A stretch of 64,000 bases of DNA, taken from assembly GCF_002846365.1 (NCBI RefSeq), contig NZ_PJMW01000002.1, positions 2,852,001-2,916,000 on the forward strand, read 5' to 3'. A program made the position numbers and the translations under genes. Position 1 is the first letter of the stretch. Each line of letters begins with the position of its first letter. The notes under the pieces are model-generated. The model was not told the DNA's origin and did not search any database. It saw only the letters and a program-made list of their open reading frames with translations. This document shows positions 8,880 to 17,235 of the stretch, in pieces. This DNA is from Nocardia fluminea. GTDB lineage: Bacteria; Actinomycetota; Actinomycetes; Mycobacteriales; Mycobacteriaceae.

Positions 8880-10192
8880 GTCGTCGCTACTCCTGTTCCG
8901 AAGACCAGGATGTGAGCGTATCCGGCGAGCAGTCCCAGCGCGCCGCCATGGACGAAAAGCAACCATTCGTCCTGTTTGATCGCCGCGCGCAGCATGTCCA
9001 CGAAGTCATGGGGAGAAAGTGCGGACATTTGCCGGGCGATGTATTCGTTGACCTGTCTGCCCTGCTGGACATTGAACGCGGGATCGGCGAACGCCATCGG
9101 CGCGATCGTCATGGCCTGCGCGGTGAGAGTTGTTTGCAGCGAGTCGTATTCGCGGCTGCCGAGCATGAATTTCACCGCGGGCCGCGCGGGCCCGAGCGCA
9201 CGGTCGGCGGCCGGGCGCAGGGTGTCCTCGAGCATCTGCAGGGTGCGGTCCGAGCGCGGGCCGTTGAGCAGTTCGTCGCCGATATTGGCCACGGTGACGA
9301 CCTCGGTGGACACCAGCGCCGCGTACCCCGCGGTGATCTCGGGCTGCCGCTTGATCAGCAGACCCTGCCGCCAGGGGCACCACCACTTCGGCGTGGCGGG
9401 CGCGAAGATCATATTGATGCCGACCCAGTTCACCACCCATCCGATGATGATCCCGCCGACGGGCAGCACGACCAGCGGTGAGAGCCCGGTGGTGTGCAGC
9501 ACCAGGACCAGCAGCAGTCCGCAGGGCGCGCCGAAGTAGAAGCCGAAGTTCTGCATGAAGCGCAGTTCCTTGGCGCCGAGCACCTGGAACAGCTGGTTGA
9601 GCAATTGTGGCCGGGCCTGGAAGTAGCGGATCACCATCTGCTTCACATCGAGCAACTGGTCGATGTTGGCGCCGAGCTCCATGGTGAGATCACGCAGGAT
9701 CTCGGGTAGCTGGGAGCGCACCCGCTGATGGATCATCTCCCTGACCTGAACGGGCAGGTTGTACCAGAGCTGCGGGTGTTCGCGGCGCAGGATCACCTCG
9801 ACGATGTCGCGGATCTGCGCGTCGGCCACCTCGGCCAGATGTTCGGCCAGCTTCTCCGGGTCGAGCTCGCGGTAGAAGTCGGCGACGCTGCCCAGCTTGG
9901 ACAGGCCCTTGTCGACCGCGATGCTGGCCATCTTGTCGGCCCGCGAGGGCACGATGCCCTGCCAGCCGATCCGGCCGTCATAGCTGAGCAGCGGCAATAC
10001 CTGAATCCGCTTGGGCAGATAGGGGAAGACCGCGCGCAGACCGGGCAGTCGGAATCCATGGAATTTGATCGGCTGGAACAGCATGAGAATGCCGGACCAG
10101 TTGGTTATGTAGCCGATAATTCCTGTGAAAAGAGGAATGGTCAGAATTTCTAGCAGGAGTGTCGGGTGTAACCCGAACACACTCTCCAACAC
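8870..10192 (-). CDS. DUF445 family membrane protein
   Basis: A 440-residue membrane protein of the DUF445 (YheB-like) family, function unknown. There is an N-terminal membrane segment with the family motif GYITNWSGILMLFQPIKF. A long amphipathic, partly helical middle (about residues 85-210) follows, then two hydrophobic segments including GFYFGAPCGLLLVLVL and PVGGIIIGWVVNWVGINMIF. The second one carries a repeat of the G-x-x-x-N-W motif and so looks like an internal duplication. A final hydrophobic segment lies near the C-terminus. It overlaps the downstream DUF4393 gene and faces another DUF4393 gene across a hairpin-rich promoter region. Confidence 0.8.
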   Translation of the reverse strand: MLESVFGLHPTLLLEILTIPLFTGIIGYITNWSGILMLFQPIKFHGFRLPGLRAVFPYLPKRIQVLPLLSYDGRIGWQGIVPSRADKMASIAVDKGLSKLGSVADFYRELDPEKLAEHLAEVADAQIRDIVEVILRREHPQLWYNLPVQVREMIHQRVRSQLPEILRDLTMELGANIDQLLDVKQMVIRYFQARPQLLNQLFQVLGAKELRFMQNFGFYFGAPCGLLLVLVLHTTGLSPLVVLPVGGIIIGWVVNWVGINMIFAPATPKWWCPWRQGLLIKRQPEITAGYAALVSTEVVTVANIGDELLNGPRSDRTLQMLEDTLRPAADRALGPARPAVKFMLGSREYDSLQTTLTAQAMTIAPMAFADPAFNVQQGRQVNEYIARQMSALSPHDFVDMLRAAIKQDEWLLFVHGGALGLLAGYAHILVFGTGVATTWI

Positions 10193-10365
10193 GACACGCC
10201 CTCCTGCCGATACCCGGTGACCACCGCCTCACCGAGAAACCAAAATTTATCACCCCCGCGGCGAGGTGACCCTACTGTGAGATGAGGAACTGGGTCCATT
10301 CGTCGTGTGTCAGGCCACAGGGTAGTGTCTGAGACATCAGTCACAGAAGCTGTCCCGAATGGCGT

Positions 10366-10381
10366 ACTCGCCTTGGCGAGT
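10366..10381. promoter_or_regulatory. Perfect hairpin ACTCGCC-TT-GGCGAGT
   Basis: Seven-base arms with a two-base loop in the divergent DUF445/DUF4393 intergenic region. There is no T-run, so an operator or mRNA-leader structure is more likely than a terminator. Confidence 0.4.
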
Positions 10382-10424
10382 CGGACACAATGACCACCAT
10401 TACCTTTCGTGACAGGCCACAAAT

Positions 10425-10447
10425 ACCGTGCAGGGGGGCTGCACGGT
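10425..10447. promoter_or_regulatory. Perfect 9-bp hairpin upstream of DUF4393 gene
   Basis: ACCGTGCAG and CTGCACGGT flank a five-G loop, 43 bases before the GTG start of the DUF4393 gene. It could be an operator palindrome or a leader structure controlling that gene. Confidence 0.45.
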
Positions 10448-10490
10448 GGGTGGTCGGCTCTGTTCACATGGCGAGACTTCGGAGTAGGAC

Positions 10491-11363
10491 GTGACAGACG
10501 ACAGGACCGGACAGGACCTGGCCCGTGCCGGTACCCGCGCCGTCGAGCGCAGCTCGGATGTCGAGCAGCGACAGATCAGTAATGAAGCACGGTTGATCCG
10601 TGGCGTTTTCCGCGCCGCCGGATTGGCCGCCGGTACCGCGGTGCGCGGCAGCCAGTGGGCTGTGGGCACCACCTATGAGGTCACCAAGGAACTGGCGCAG
10701 GCCGCGCTGGACGGCGAATCCTCCGCCGATATCGCCGAGCGCACCGGCAACGCGCTCCGTTCCATCGCGCGCAGCGCGCTCGGCGTCACCGAGGGGTCGG
10801 TGCGCGAGATCGTCAGCTATGTACCGACACCGAACGGCTCGTCGCAGCAGGCTGTCACGGTCGGCCCGTACCTGCGTTCGGCCACCACCGATGACCTGCG
10901 GCGACGCGGTGACGCGCTGTTGGCCCGCTCGGCCGACGTGTACTTCACCGAGGACGTGCACCCGGCCTACGACCGCATCCTCGACGAGGTCGCTCCCGAC
11001 GAGGCCCGCATCCTGCGATTCATGGCCCTCAACGGTCCGCAACCCTCGGTCGACGTGCGCACCAACCGACCGCTCGGCATCGGTTCGGAGCTGGTGCAGG
11101 GCGACCTGACCTCGGTCCCCGAACAGGCGGGTGTGCGCTACCCGGACCGCGCGCGGTCCTACCTGATCAATCTCAACCGCCTCGGGCTCACGCTCACCTC
11201 CGACGATCCGGTCGTGCTGAGCCGGTACATGGTGCTGGAAGTGCAGCCCGTCGTGGAGCAGGCGCTCAAGAAGGCGGGCCGCGCGCCCAAGATCGTCCGC
11301 AAGAGCCTGCGCCTCTCGGAATTCGGCGAGGATTTCTGCCGCACCTGCTTCACCATCGGGTAG
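10491..11363 (+). CDS. DUF4393 (Abi-alpha-like) protein, second copy
   Basis: A 290-residue paralogue of the DUF4393 protein encoded at 8-8.9 kb. The shared core is VAPDEARILRFMALNGPQPS, followed by DVRTNRPLG, and the same downstream pattern (NLNRLGLTLTSDDPVV, then VRKSLRLSEFGEDFCRTCF) ends both proteins, the other copy having SILLTEFGADFVQTCL. The N-terminal 100 residues are helical, alanine-rich and not membrane-spanning in any obvious way. The GTG start follows GGAGTAGGAC. It is divergent from the DUF445-DUF4393 pair, so the three genes form one head-to-head locus. The role is unknown; membrane-linked phage defence is only a family-name inference. Confidence 0.78.
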   Translation: MTDDRTGQDLARAGTRAVERSSDVEQRQISNEARLIRGVFRAAGLAAGTAVRGSQWAVGTTYEVTKELAQAALDGESSADIAERTGNALRSIARSALGVTEGSVREIVSYVPTPNGSSQQAVTVGPYLRSATTDDLRRRGDALLARSADVYFTEDVHPAYDRILDEVAPDEARILRFMALNGPQPSVDVRTNRPLGIGSELVQGDLTSVPEQAGVRYPDRARSYLINLNRLGLTLTSDDPVVLSRYMVLEVQPVVEQALKKAGRAPKIVRKSLRLSEFGEDFCRTCFTIG

Positions 11364-11472
11364 TCCCAGACAGCCGTCACCGCCGGCGCCGGAGGTCACA
11401 CTCCGGTGTCGGCAGTGATAGCGATCTGATACAGAACGGGCGGCGAGCCGTTTCTGGTGGGATCGTGGAGAG

Positions 11473-12171
11473 ATGGAGCAGGGTCCGGAATCTCGGCACG
11501 TGCACGTCGACGAAACTGTCGCGTCCGCGTGGACAGGCCCTGTGCCGTTGCTGCCCGGCGATGACGAGCCGTTGGTTCCCGGGTCCGACGCGGGGGAGGC
11601 ATGGATGGGGTCAGCGCCGCCGGACGACGACGAACAGCCCGCACCGATCGAGCGGCCGCCGGATCATCCCGACGACCTCATCGCGATCAGCAGGTTGAAG
11701 TACCGCTATCTGCGCAGCCTGGACACCAAGTCGTGGGACGAGTTCGCCGACACGCTGGTCCCCGAGGCCACCGCCACCTACAGCGAATACCTGCAGTTCG
11801 AGTCGCGTGAGGCCTTTCTCGCCTTCCTGCGCAACACCCTCGGACCGCACGTGATCACCGAGCATCGCTGCGACCATCCCGAGATCGACATCGACGGCGA
11901 CACCGCCTCCGGCACCTGGTACCTGGCCGATACGGTGATCATCCCCGAACACAACATGTGTCTGCGCGGCGCCGCCTTCTACACCGACAGCTATGTGCGC
12001 TGCGACGACGGGCACTGGCGCATCTCGCACACCGGATACGAGCGCACGTACGAGGTGGTTCTCTCCCTGAGCGACCTGCCCAGCCTGCGGGTCACCGCGA
12101 GCCGCTGGGGAATGATCGCGCAGGAGAACCACATCTCCTCGGTGGAACGCAATCCCGGACCGGCCGCCTGA
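11473..12171 (+). CDS. SnoaL-like / nuclear transport factor 2 fold protein
   Basis: A 232-residue protein whose residues 65-215 form a SnoaL_4-like domain of the NTF2 superfamily (LIAISRLKYRYLRSLDTKSW, then FADTLVPEATATYSEY). The first 60 residues are acidic, proline-rich and probably disordered. Members of this fold include dehydratases, isomerases and lyases for steroids or polyketides; the motif HRCDHPEIDIDGDTASGTWY is typical of the uncharacterised actinobacterial branch. The catalytic residues cannot be assigned. It stands alone, convergent with prfC, with a hairpin between them. Confidence 0.75.
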   Translation: MEQGPESRHVHVDETVASAWTGPVPLLPGDDEPLVPGSDAGEAWMGSAPPDDDEQPAPIERPPDHPDDLIAISRLKYRYLRSLDTKSWDEFADTLVPEATATYSEYLQFESREAFLAFLRNTLGPHVITEHRCDHPEIDIDGDTASGTWYLADTVIIPEHNMCLRGAAFYTDSYVRCDDGHWRISHTGYERTYEVVLSLSDLPSLRVTASRWGMIAQENHISSVERNPGPAA

Positions 12172-12179
12172 CGGTGCCC

Positions 12180-12214
12180 GGGGTCCGCGGCCCCGCGCTG
12201 CCGGAACGGACCCC
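12180..12214. terminator. Likely bidirectional terminator hairpin
   Basis: GGGGTCCG pairs with CGGACCCC around a GC-rich 19-base loop, between the convergent SnoaL-like gene and prfC. A T-run is lacking, as is usual in high-GC actinobacteria. Confidence 0.45.
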
Positions 12215-12237
12215 TCGGACTTCCGACCCAGACAGCG

Positions 12238-13878
12238 TCAATCCGCGGTCGCGACCAGCGGCTCCAGCGTGAGTTTCGGGTGTTCCTTCTCGATGTACTG
12301 CAGGCGCCACTTGTCGCTGAACAGCGCCAGGATCGCGCCGTCGGTGCGGGTGAACACCTCGACTCCGCGCTGGCGATCCAGCTCGGGCGCCGACTCCGCG
12401 TCGGTGCGCCGCGCCAGTGTGAAGGGCAGGAAGTCGAGCTGGGTCTCGACGTTGAATTCGCCCTGCATCCGGGCGGTGACCACCTCGAACTGCATGGGGC
12501 CGACCGCGGCCAGCACCGGCGTGGCGTCGCCGCGGGCGTCGTTGCGCAGCACCTGCACCACGCCCTCGGAGTCGAGCTGGTCGATGGCCTTGCGGAACTG
12601 CTTGTACTTGCCCGCGCTCTGCGCGCGCAGCGTCGCGAAATGCTCGGGGGCGAAGCTCGGGATCGGCGGGTACTCCACCTTCTTCTCGACGAACAGCGTG
12701 TGGCCCGGCGCGAGCGCGGTGGCGTTGACCAGGCCGACCACATCGCCGGGGTACGCGGTGTCGACCGTGGTGCGCTCGCGGCCGAAGACCGTCAGCGCGT
12801 ACTTGGTGGCGAACGGGCGACCGGTCTGCGCGTGGGTCACCACCATGCCGCGCTCGAATTCGCCGGAAACGATACGCATGAACGCCAGCCGGTCGCGGTG
12901 GGCGGTGTCCATGCCCGCCTGCACCTTGAACACCACCGCGCTGAACGGGTCACCGGTCGTGCGCTCCTTGCCCGTGACGTCGGCGCGCGCGCCCGGCGCG
13001 GGCGCCAGTTCCACCAGGGTCTCCAGCAGTTGGCGCACACCGAAATTCAGCATGGCCGAGGCGTAGATCACCGGCGAGGTCTGGCCTGCCAGGAACATCT
13101 CCTGATCGTGATCCTGCCCGGTCGCCGAGAGCAGTTCGCTCTCCTCGGCCGCGGTCGTCCACGCCTCGCCCTCGCGTGCCTCGGCTTGGTCGGCGGTCAG
13201 GTACTCCTCGGGCGCGATGGTCGCGCCACCGGCGGTGCGGGTGAAATGGATGTACTCGCTCGCCTCGCCCTCGGGTCCGCGGCGCAGCAGGCCGCGGAAG
13301 TCGCCCGCGATGCCGACCGGCAGGAACAGGGGAGTGGGCGTGAGGCCGATCCGCTCGCTGATCTCGTCGAGCAGTTCGAGCGGGGCCTGACCCGGCCGGT
13401 CCCACTTGTTGATCACGGTGATCACCGGGATACCGCGGTGGCGACACACCTGGAACAGCTTGAGCGTCTGTGGCTCGAGGCCCTTGGCCGCGTCGATCAG
13501 CATCACCGCGGCGTCGACGGCGGTGAGCACCCGGTAGGTGTCCTCGGAGAAATCGGAGTGGCCGGGGGTGTCGACGAGGTTGATCACATTGTCGATGTCG
13601 GACCCGGCGGCACGGTAGTTGAACTGCAGCGCGGTCGAACTCACCGAGATGCCGCGCGCCTTCTCCATTTCCATCCAGTCCGACACCGTCGACTTGCGAC
13701 CCGCCTTACCGTGGATGGCGCCGGCCTCGGAGATCATCCTGGCGTGCAGAGCCAGCGCCTCGGTGAGCGTCGACTTACCCGCGTCGGGGTGCGAGATCAC
13801 GGCGAACGTGCGCCGACGGGCCACCTCGGCGGGCAGCCCGCGGGGGGTGGTGGCGACGACTTCTCCGGACTCGGTCAA
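12238..13878 (-). CDS. prfC: Peptide chain release factor 3
   Basis: RF3 is the translational GTPase that removes RF1/RF2 from the ribosome after termination. It has G1 SHPDAGKSTLTE, G2 around ARGISVSSTALQF, G3 DTPGHSDFSEDTYR, G4 INKWDR, and the RF3-specific C-terminal domain (EFNVETQLDFLPFTLARR). The start is a TTG, preceded by GAAAGG, giving 546 residues, close to E. coli RF3 (529). A longer frame reading upstream has no ribosome-binding site and a composition unlike the protein. It is divergent from rplY across about 280 bases. Identification is firm. Confidence 0.95.
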   Translation of the reverse strand: MTESGEVVATTPRGLPAEVARRRTFAVISHPDAGKSTLTEALALHARMISEAGAIHGKAGRKSTVSDWMEMEKARGISVSSTALQFNYRAAGSDIDNVINLVDTPGHSDFSEDTYRVLTAVDAAVMLIDAAKGLEPQTLKLFQVCRHRGIPVITVINKWDRPGQAPLELLDEISERIGLTPTPLFLPVGIAGDFRGLLRRGPEGEASEYIHFTRTAGGATIAPEEYLTADQAEAREGEAWTTAAEESELLSATGQDHDQEMFLAGQTSPVIYASAMLNFGVRQLLETLVELAPAPGARADVTGKERTTGDPFSAVVFKVQAGMDTAHRDRLAFMRIVSGEFERGMVVTHAQTGRPFATKYALTVFGRERTTVDTAYPGDVVGLVNATALAPGHTLFVEKKVEYPPIPSFAPEHFATLRAQSAGKYKQFRKAIDQLDSEGVVQVLRNDARGDATPVLAAVGPMQFEVVTARMQGEFNVETQLDFLPFTLARRTDAESAPELDRQRGVEVFTRTDGAILALFSDKWRLQYIEKEHPKLTLEPLVATAD

Positions 13879-14157
13879 CGGACGGACCTTTCGCAGTGGG
13901 GGGCAGCCTTTCCAGCGTAGAGGTCGGGGCTTCCGCCAGGTCGTCGGGGTATCGGCCCTGATTTTCACCGGTGATGCGGGTGCGGTATGGTTGGCGGGTT
14001 GTCTCGGCGAGGGTGAGTGCCCGTTTGGTGCGCACACCGTGATCGACGCGGCTCGGCTGAGTTTGTTTGGGCCGTCCTCGTTCGTTCTTTCGTCCGACGA
14101 GTAGACCTTGACCCCGGAGTTGGGTCACCCATGACCAGCCGTAGGAGCGCATTCAGT

Positions 14158-14775
14158 ATGTCCGACGCCAATCTGATCGAAGCCGCCGTCCGCACCGAAT
14201 TCGGTAAGGGTGCCGCTCGCCGTACCCGTCGCGACGGCAACGTGCCCGCCGTGCTGTACGGCCACCACGCCGAGCCGCAGCACCTGTCGCTGAACGCCAA
14301 GGCGTTCGCCGCGATCCTGCGTTTGCACGGCACCAACGCCATCCTGAACCTGCAGATCGACGGCCAGCCGCAGCTGGCGATGACCAAGTCGGTCGTCGTC
14401 CACCCGATCCGTCGCTACATCGAGCACGCCGACCTGCTGATCGTCAAGCGTGGCGAGCGCGTCACCACCGACGTCAACGTCGTGGTCGTCGGCGACGCCG
14501 TCTCCGGCGCCCTGATCACCCAGGAACTCAACAGCCTGTCGATCGAGGCCGACGCGATGAACCTGCCCGAGACCATCGAGGTCTCGGTCGAGGGCGTCGC
14601 CACCGGCACCCAGATCCTGGCAGGCAACATCGCGCTGCCCGAGGGCGTCACCCTGGCCGGTGACCCGGAAGCGCTGATCGTCAACGTGATCGAGGCGCCG
14701 TCCGCCTCGCAGATGGACGACGAGGCCGAAGCCACCGCCGAAGCCGAGGCGGAGACCGCTTCCGAGTCCGAGTAG
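14158..14775 (+). CDS. rplY: 50S ribosomal protein L25/general stress protein Ctc
   Basis: L25 binds 5S rRNA in the large subunit; the Ctc form has an extra C-terminal domain and is often stress-linked. The 205-residue protein shows the L25 N-terminal domain ([20 protein letters not shown], the GH of YGHHAEP), then the TL5/CTC beta domain ([12 protein letters not shown]...), and ends in an acidic tail rich in Asp, Glu and Ala. I chose the ATG at [11 protein letters not shown], with GGAG 11 bases upstream. It is followed by pth after 21 bases, the conserved rplY-pth pair. Confidence 0.95.
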   Translation: MSDANLIEAAVRTEFGKGAARRTRRDGNVPAVLYGHHAEPQHLSLNAKAFAAILRLHGTNAILNLQIDGQPQLAMTKSVVVHPIRRYIEHADLLIVKRGERVTTDVNVVVVGDAVSGALITQELNSLSIEADAMNLPETIEVSVEGVATGTQILAGNIALPEGVTLAGDPEALIVNVIEAPSASQMDDEAEATAEAEAETASESE

Positions 14776-14796
14776 CACTGCGCTACGGTTCGGCCT

Positions 14797-15375
14797 GTGA
14801 CCGAATCTTCCGGGCCCGCGCTCGTAGTCGGACTGGGTAACCCCGGCCCCGAATACGAGCGCACCCGCCACAATGTGGGCTTTCTGGTCGCCGATGTGCT
14901 CGCCGAGCGCGTCGGCGGCCGTTTTGCCGTTCACAAGAAGTCCGGTGCCGACCTGCTCCAGGCGCGACTGGACGGACGTCAGATCCTCATCGCGAAGCCG
15001 CGCACCTATATGAACCTGTCCGGTCGGCCGGTGGCCGCGCTGGCGAAGTTCTTCTCGGTGCCGGTGGATCAGGTGATCGTGGTCCACGACGAGCTGGATC
15101 TGCCGTTCGGCACGCTCAAGCTCAAGCAGGGCGGCGGCGAAGGGGGACACAACGGGCTGCGGTCGATCTCGCAGGCGTTGACCACCAAGGAATATCTGCG
15201 GACCAGGATCGGGATCGGGCGGCCGCCCGGGCGACAGGATCCGGCTGATTATGTGTTGAAGCCGTTCGCGGCGCCGGAGCGTAAAGAGGTTCCGGTGATC
15301 GTGGAGCAGGCTGCCGATGCTGTGGAGCTGTTGTTGAAGGTTGGGTTGGAAGCGGCTCAGAACAGTTTGCATTAG
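14797..15375 (+). CDS. pth: Peptidyl-tRNA hydrolase
   Basis: Pth hydrolyses peptidyl-tRNA released from stalled ribosomes and recycles the tRNA. The 192-residue protein has the family signatures [20 protein letters not shown] (the catalytic His is in RHN), [10 protein letters not shown], the catalytic Asp in HDELDLPFG, and [13 protein letters not shown]. The start is GTG, 21 bases after rplY, so the two are probably co-transcribed. Immediately downstream the chromosome becomes repeat-rich and carries an insertion sequence, so no further genes belong to this operon. Confidence 0.96.
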   Translation: MTESSGPALVVGLGNPGPEYERTRHNVGFLVADVLAERVGGRFAVHKKSGADLLQARLDGRQILIAKPRTYMNLSGRPVAALAKFFSVPVDQVIVVHDELDLPFGTLKLKQGGGEGGHNGLRSISQALTTKEYLRTRIGIGRPPGRQDPADYVLKPFAAPERKEVPVIVEQAADAVELLLKVGLEAAQNSLH

Positions 15376-15394
15376 GGGTTTGGTGGTGCTGGGG

Positions 15395-15674
15395 GGTGTT
15401 TGGCAGAGCTCCGGGGTTTGAGTGGTTCCGGGGCGGTTGTCTGGCAAAGCTCCGCGGTTTAAGTGGGCCCGGGAAGGTTGTCTGGCAGACCTGGGGTTTG
15501 AGTAGTGCTGGGCGGTTGTCTGGCAAGGCTCCGGGGGTTTGAGTGGTTCCGGGGCGGTTGTCTGGCAAAGCCCCGCGGTTTAAGTGGGCCCGGGAAGGGT
15601 TGTCTGACAGGCCCGGGGTTTGAGTAGTGCCGGGTGGTTGTCTGGCAAGGCTCCGGGGTTTGAGTAGTCCCAGA
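15395..15674. repeat. Tandem array of seven 38-42-bp units with a three-unit higher-order period
   Basis: Units begin with GGTTGTCTGGCA and vary at the 3' half. Unit starts are at 15395, 15435, 15476, 15514, 15556, 15598 and 15636. Units 2-4 (15435-15555) and 5-7 (15556-15674) match each other position by position, so a block of about 120 bases was itself duplicated. There is no spacer between units, so this is not a CRISPR array. It lies just after pth and ends about 80 bases before the insertion sequence. Confidence 0.85.
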
Positions 15675-15728
15675 CGGTTTGACGCTGTGTTTATTGGAGC
15701 GCTGGCGCGCTCGAGTCGCGGCCCCAAG

Positions 15729-15752
15729 GGGCCGCCGGTTAGCCACCGGGGC
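15729..15752 (+). repeat. Left arm of long palindrome interrupted by the IS
   Basis: Twenty-four bases, GGGCCGCCGGTTAGCC plus ACCGGGGC, pair with the arm at 17124-17147 with one mismatch. Without the IS the two arms would be about 20 bases apart, forming a strong stem-loop. Confidence 0.75.
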
Positions 15753-15783
15753 TTGAACCGCCCCGGGTTCGATGCGCACCGGT

Positions 15784-16740
15784 TTATCTGTCTCCAGCCG
15801 GTTGCTCGGCGTGAAGTGAATAGTATTCGGCTTCGTGTTCGGCCGGTGGTCGCCGGCCGAGGCGGTGCATGATCCGGGACTGGTTGAACCAACCGACCCA
15901 GTCCGCGGTGAGGAACTCGACGTCGGCGATCCGAGTCAGCGGGCCCCGCCGGAACGGGGAATCATCGCGAATCGCCTCGGTCTTGTAGAGTCCGATCGTG
16001 GTCTCGGCCAGCGCATTATCGTAGGCATCACCAACCGACCCGATCGACGGACGTAGATCCGAAAGTGCCAGTGTCTCACCAAGTTTCACCGCTGTGTATT
16101 GAGATCCCGCATCGGAATGATGTATCGCTCCACCGATCGGATGGCCTTCGCGGGCCCGCAGCGCGACCGCTTGCCGGATCGCTTTCTCCACGAACGCGGT
16201 GTGTTTGCTGGTCGAGCATTCCCAGCCCAGGATCCGGCCTGCGTAGGCATCGATGACGAACGCGGTGTAGACGAACACGCCACTTGCCAGCCGGACATAG
16301 GTGAAGTCGGCGACGAGCAGCATGTTCGGTGCCGGGACCCGGAACTGGCGGTCGACCAGGTCCGGCGCCCGCGACGCGGCCGGGTCCGGTTCGGTGGTGC
16401 GGACCTTCTTGCGTCGCACAACACCTTTCCATCCGTTGATGCGCATCAGCCGTTCCACCGTGCACCGAGCAACCGGAATGCCGCGTCTTTGCAGGTAAGC
16501 CCACATCTTCGCCGCCCCATACAACGACTCCGGCGTCCGCCGGCCCCGCTCGTCGGGCTCGTAATGCCCGGCAAGGACCTCGGTGAGGGTGGTGTCCCAC
16601 AGCGCCCGTTTCGACGGCGCCCGCCGCACCCAGGCATGGAAAGTTCTCGGGGCGATCTTGACGCCGTGCGCAGTCAGCGCACGGCAGATCGGAACGACCC
16701 CGAACCGAGCCCGATGCTCGGCGATGAACGCGCAAACTAC
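15784..16740 (-). CDS. IS3-type transposase OrfB (DDE integrase core)
   Basis: The catalytic part of the transposase. An HTH_21-like region is followed by the rve integrase core. The DDE residues can be placed: Asp in LLVADFTYV, Asp in IHHSDAGSQYTA, and Glu in YDNALAETTIGLYK. The frame stays open upstream to the end of OrfA but contains no start codon until a GTG at 16629. The N-terminal 37 residues (VVCAFIAEHRARFGVVPICR onward) match normal OrfB. Production as an OrfAB fusion by -1 frameshifting near the OrfA stop is therefore expected. No internal stop or deletion is seen. Confidence 0.9.
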   Translation of the reverse strand, partial: VVCAFIAEHRARFGVVPICRALTAHGVKIAPRTFHAWVRRAPSKRALWDTTLTEVLAGHYEPDERGRRTPESLYGAAKMWAYLQRRGIPVARCTVERLMRINGWKGVVRRKKVRTTEPDPAASRAPDLVDRQFRVPAPNMLLVADFTYVRLASGVFVYTAFVIDAYAGRILGWECSTSKHTAFVEKAIRQAVALRAREGHPIGGAIHHSDAGSQYTAVKLGETLALSDLRPSIGSVGDAYDNALAETTIGLYKTEAIRDDSPFRRGPLTRIADVEFLTADWVGWFNQSRIMHRLGRRPPAEHEAEYYSLHAEQPAGDR

Positions 16741-17048
16741 CGCTGTCGCGGGTCGTTCGCCCGCGCGAAGAAAGACGTTGCCGCAGACAAGATTTCGATG
16801 GTTTGCTCGAGTTCTGCGATCTTACGTTTCTGCTCACGAATCGTCCGCGCCGCCTCCGTGGTCATCCCCTCGGCGTCACCGGTGTCGACCGCGGCTTGGC
16901 GCACCCATTTACGCAGGGTTTCCGCGGTCATTCCCAGCCTCGCGGAGACCGCTTTCATCGCGGCCCACTCGCTGTCGTAGTCGTCGCGGTGATCGACGAC
17001 CAGCCGGACGGCCTTGGCTTTGGTCGCTTCGTCGTACTTCGCAGGCAT
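16737..17048 (-). CDS. IS3-type transposase OrfA (HTH)
   Basis: A 103-residue DNA-binding subunit with an HTH_Tnp_1 domain (KYDEATKAKAVRLVVDHRDD, then LGMTAETLRKWVRQA). A leucine-zipper-like C-terminal helix (IREQKRKIAELEQTIEILSA) mediates oligomerisation in this family. The stop codon overlaps the -1 frame of OrfB. The ATG start is inside the right inverted-repeat end region, with its ribosome-binding context (AAGGATGGGCAG) just upstream. Confidence 0.9.
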   Translation of the reverse strand: MPAKYDEATKAKAVRLVVDHRDDYDSEWAAMKAVSARLGMTAETLRKWVRQAAVDTGDAEGMTTEAARTIREQKRKIAELEQTIEILSAATSFFARANDPRQR

Positions 17049-17123
17049 GATCTGCCCATCCTTCCCAAGTAAGAAGGTGGGCACCAAACCCGGGGCGGTT
17101 CAGCTTGCTCCTTCGTCGCGTAC

Positions 17124-17147
17124 GCCCCGGCGGCTAACCGGCGGCCC
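17124..17147 (-). repeat. Right arm of long palindrome interrupted by the IS
   Basis: It pairs with the arm at 15729-15752 (23 of 24). It is followed directly by further inverted GC-rich sequence (GGCCGCGACCGGCCACTTCGTGGCCG), which folds on itself. Confidence 0.75.
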
Positions 17148-17235
17148 GGCCGCGACCGGCCACTTCGTGGCCGTCCCTCCCTAGGGGTCGGGAGTGCGGT
17201 GGGTGGGTTGGGTGGGTTGTGGAAGACGGGGACGG

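Larger units (their letters stand above)
15754..17102 (-). mobile_element. Complete IS3-family insertion sequence (1349 bp)
   Basis: The element is bounded by 27-base imperfect inverted repeats, beginning TGAACCGCCCCGGGTT, at 15754-15780 and 17076-17102 (24 of 27 match). It is flanked by a 3-bp target duplication GCT (15751-15753 and 17103-17105). It encodes OrfA and OrfB on the minus strand, with OrfB in the -1 frame, the usual IS3 layout. All expected parts are intact, so it may still be active. It sits in the loop of a long palindrome. Confidence 0.92.

Noticed and set aside
11611..12132. Minus-strand ORF over the SnoaL-like gene
   Set aside because: Antisense shadow; the plus-strand protein has a clear NTF2-like domain.
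15395..15674. CRISPR array
   Set aside because: Units are contiguous and variable, with no unique spacers and no cas genes nearby.
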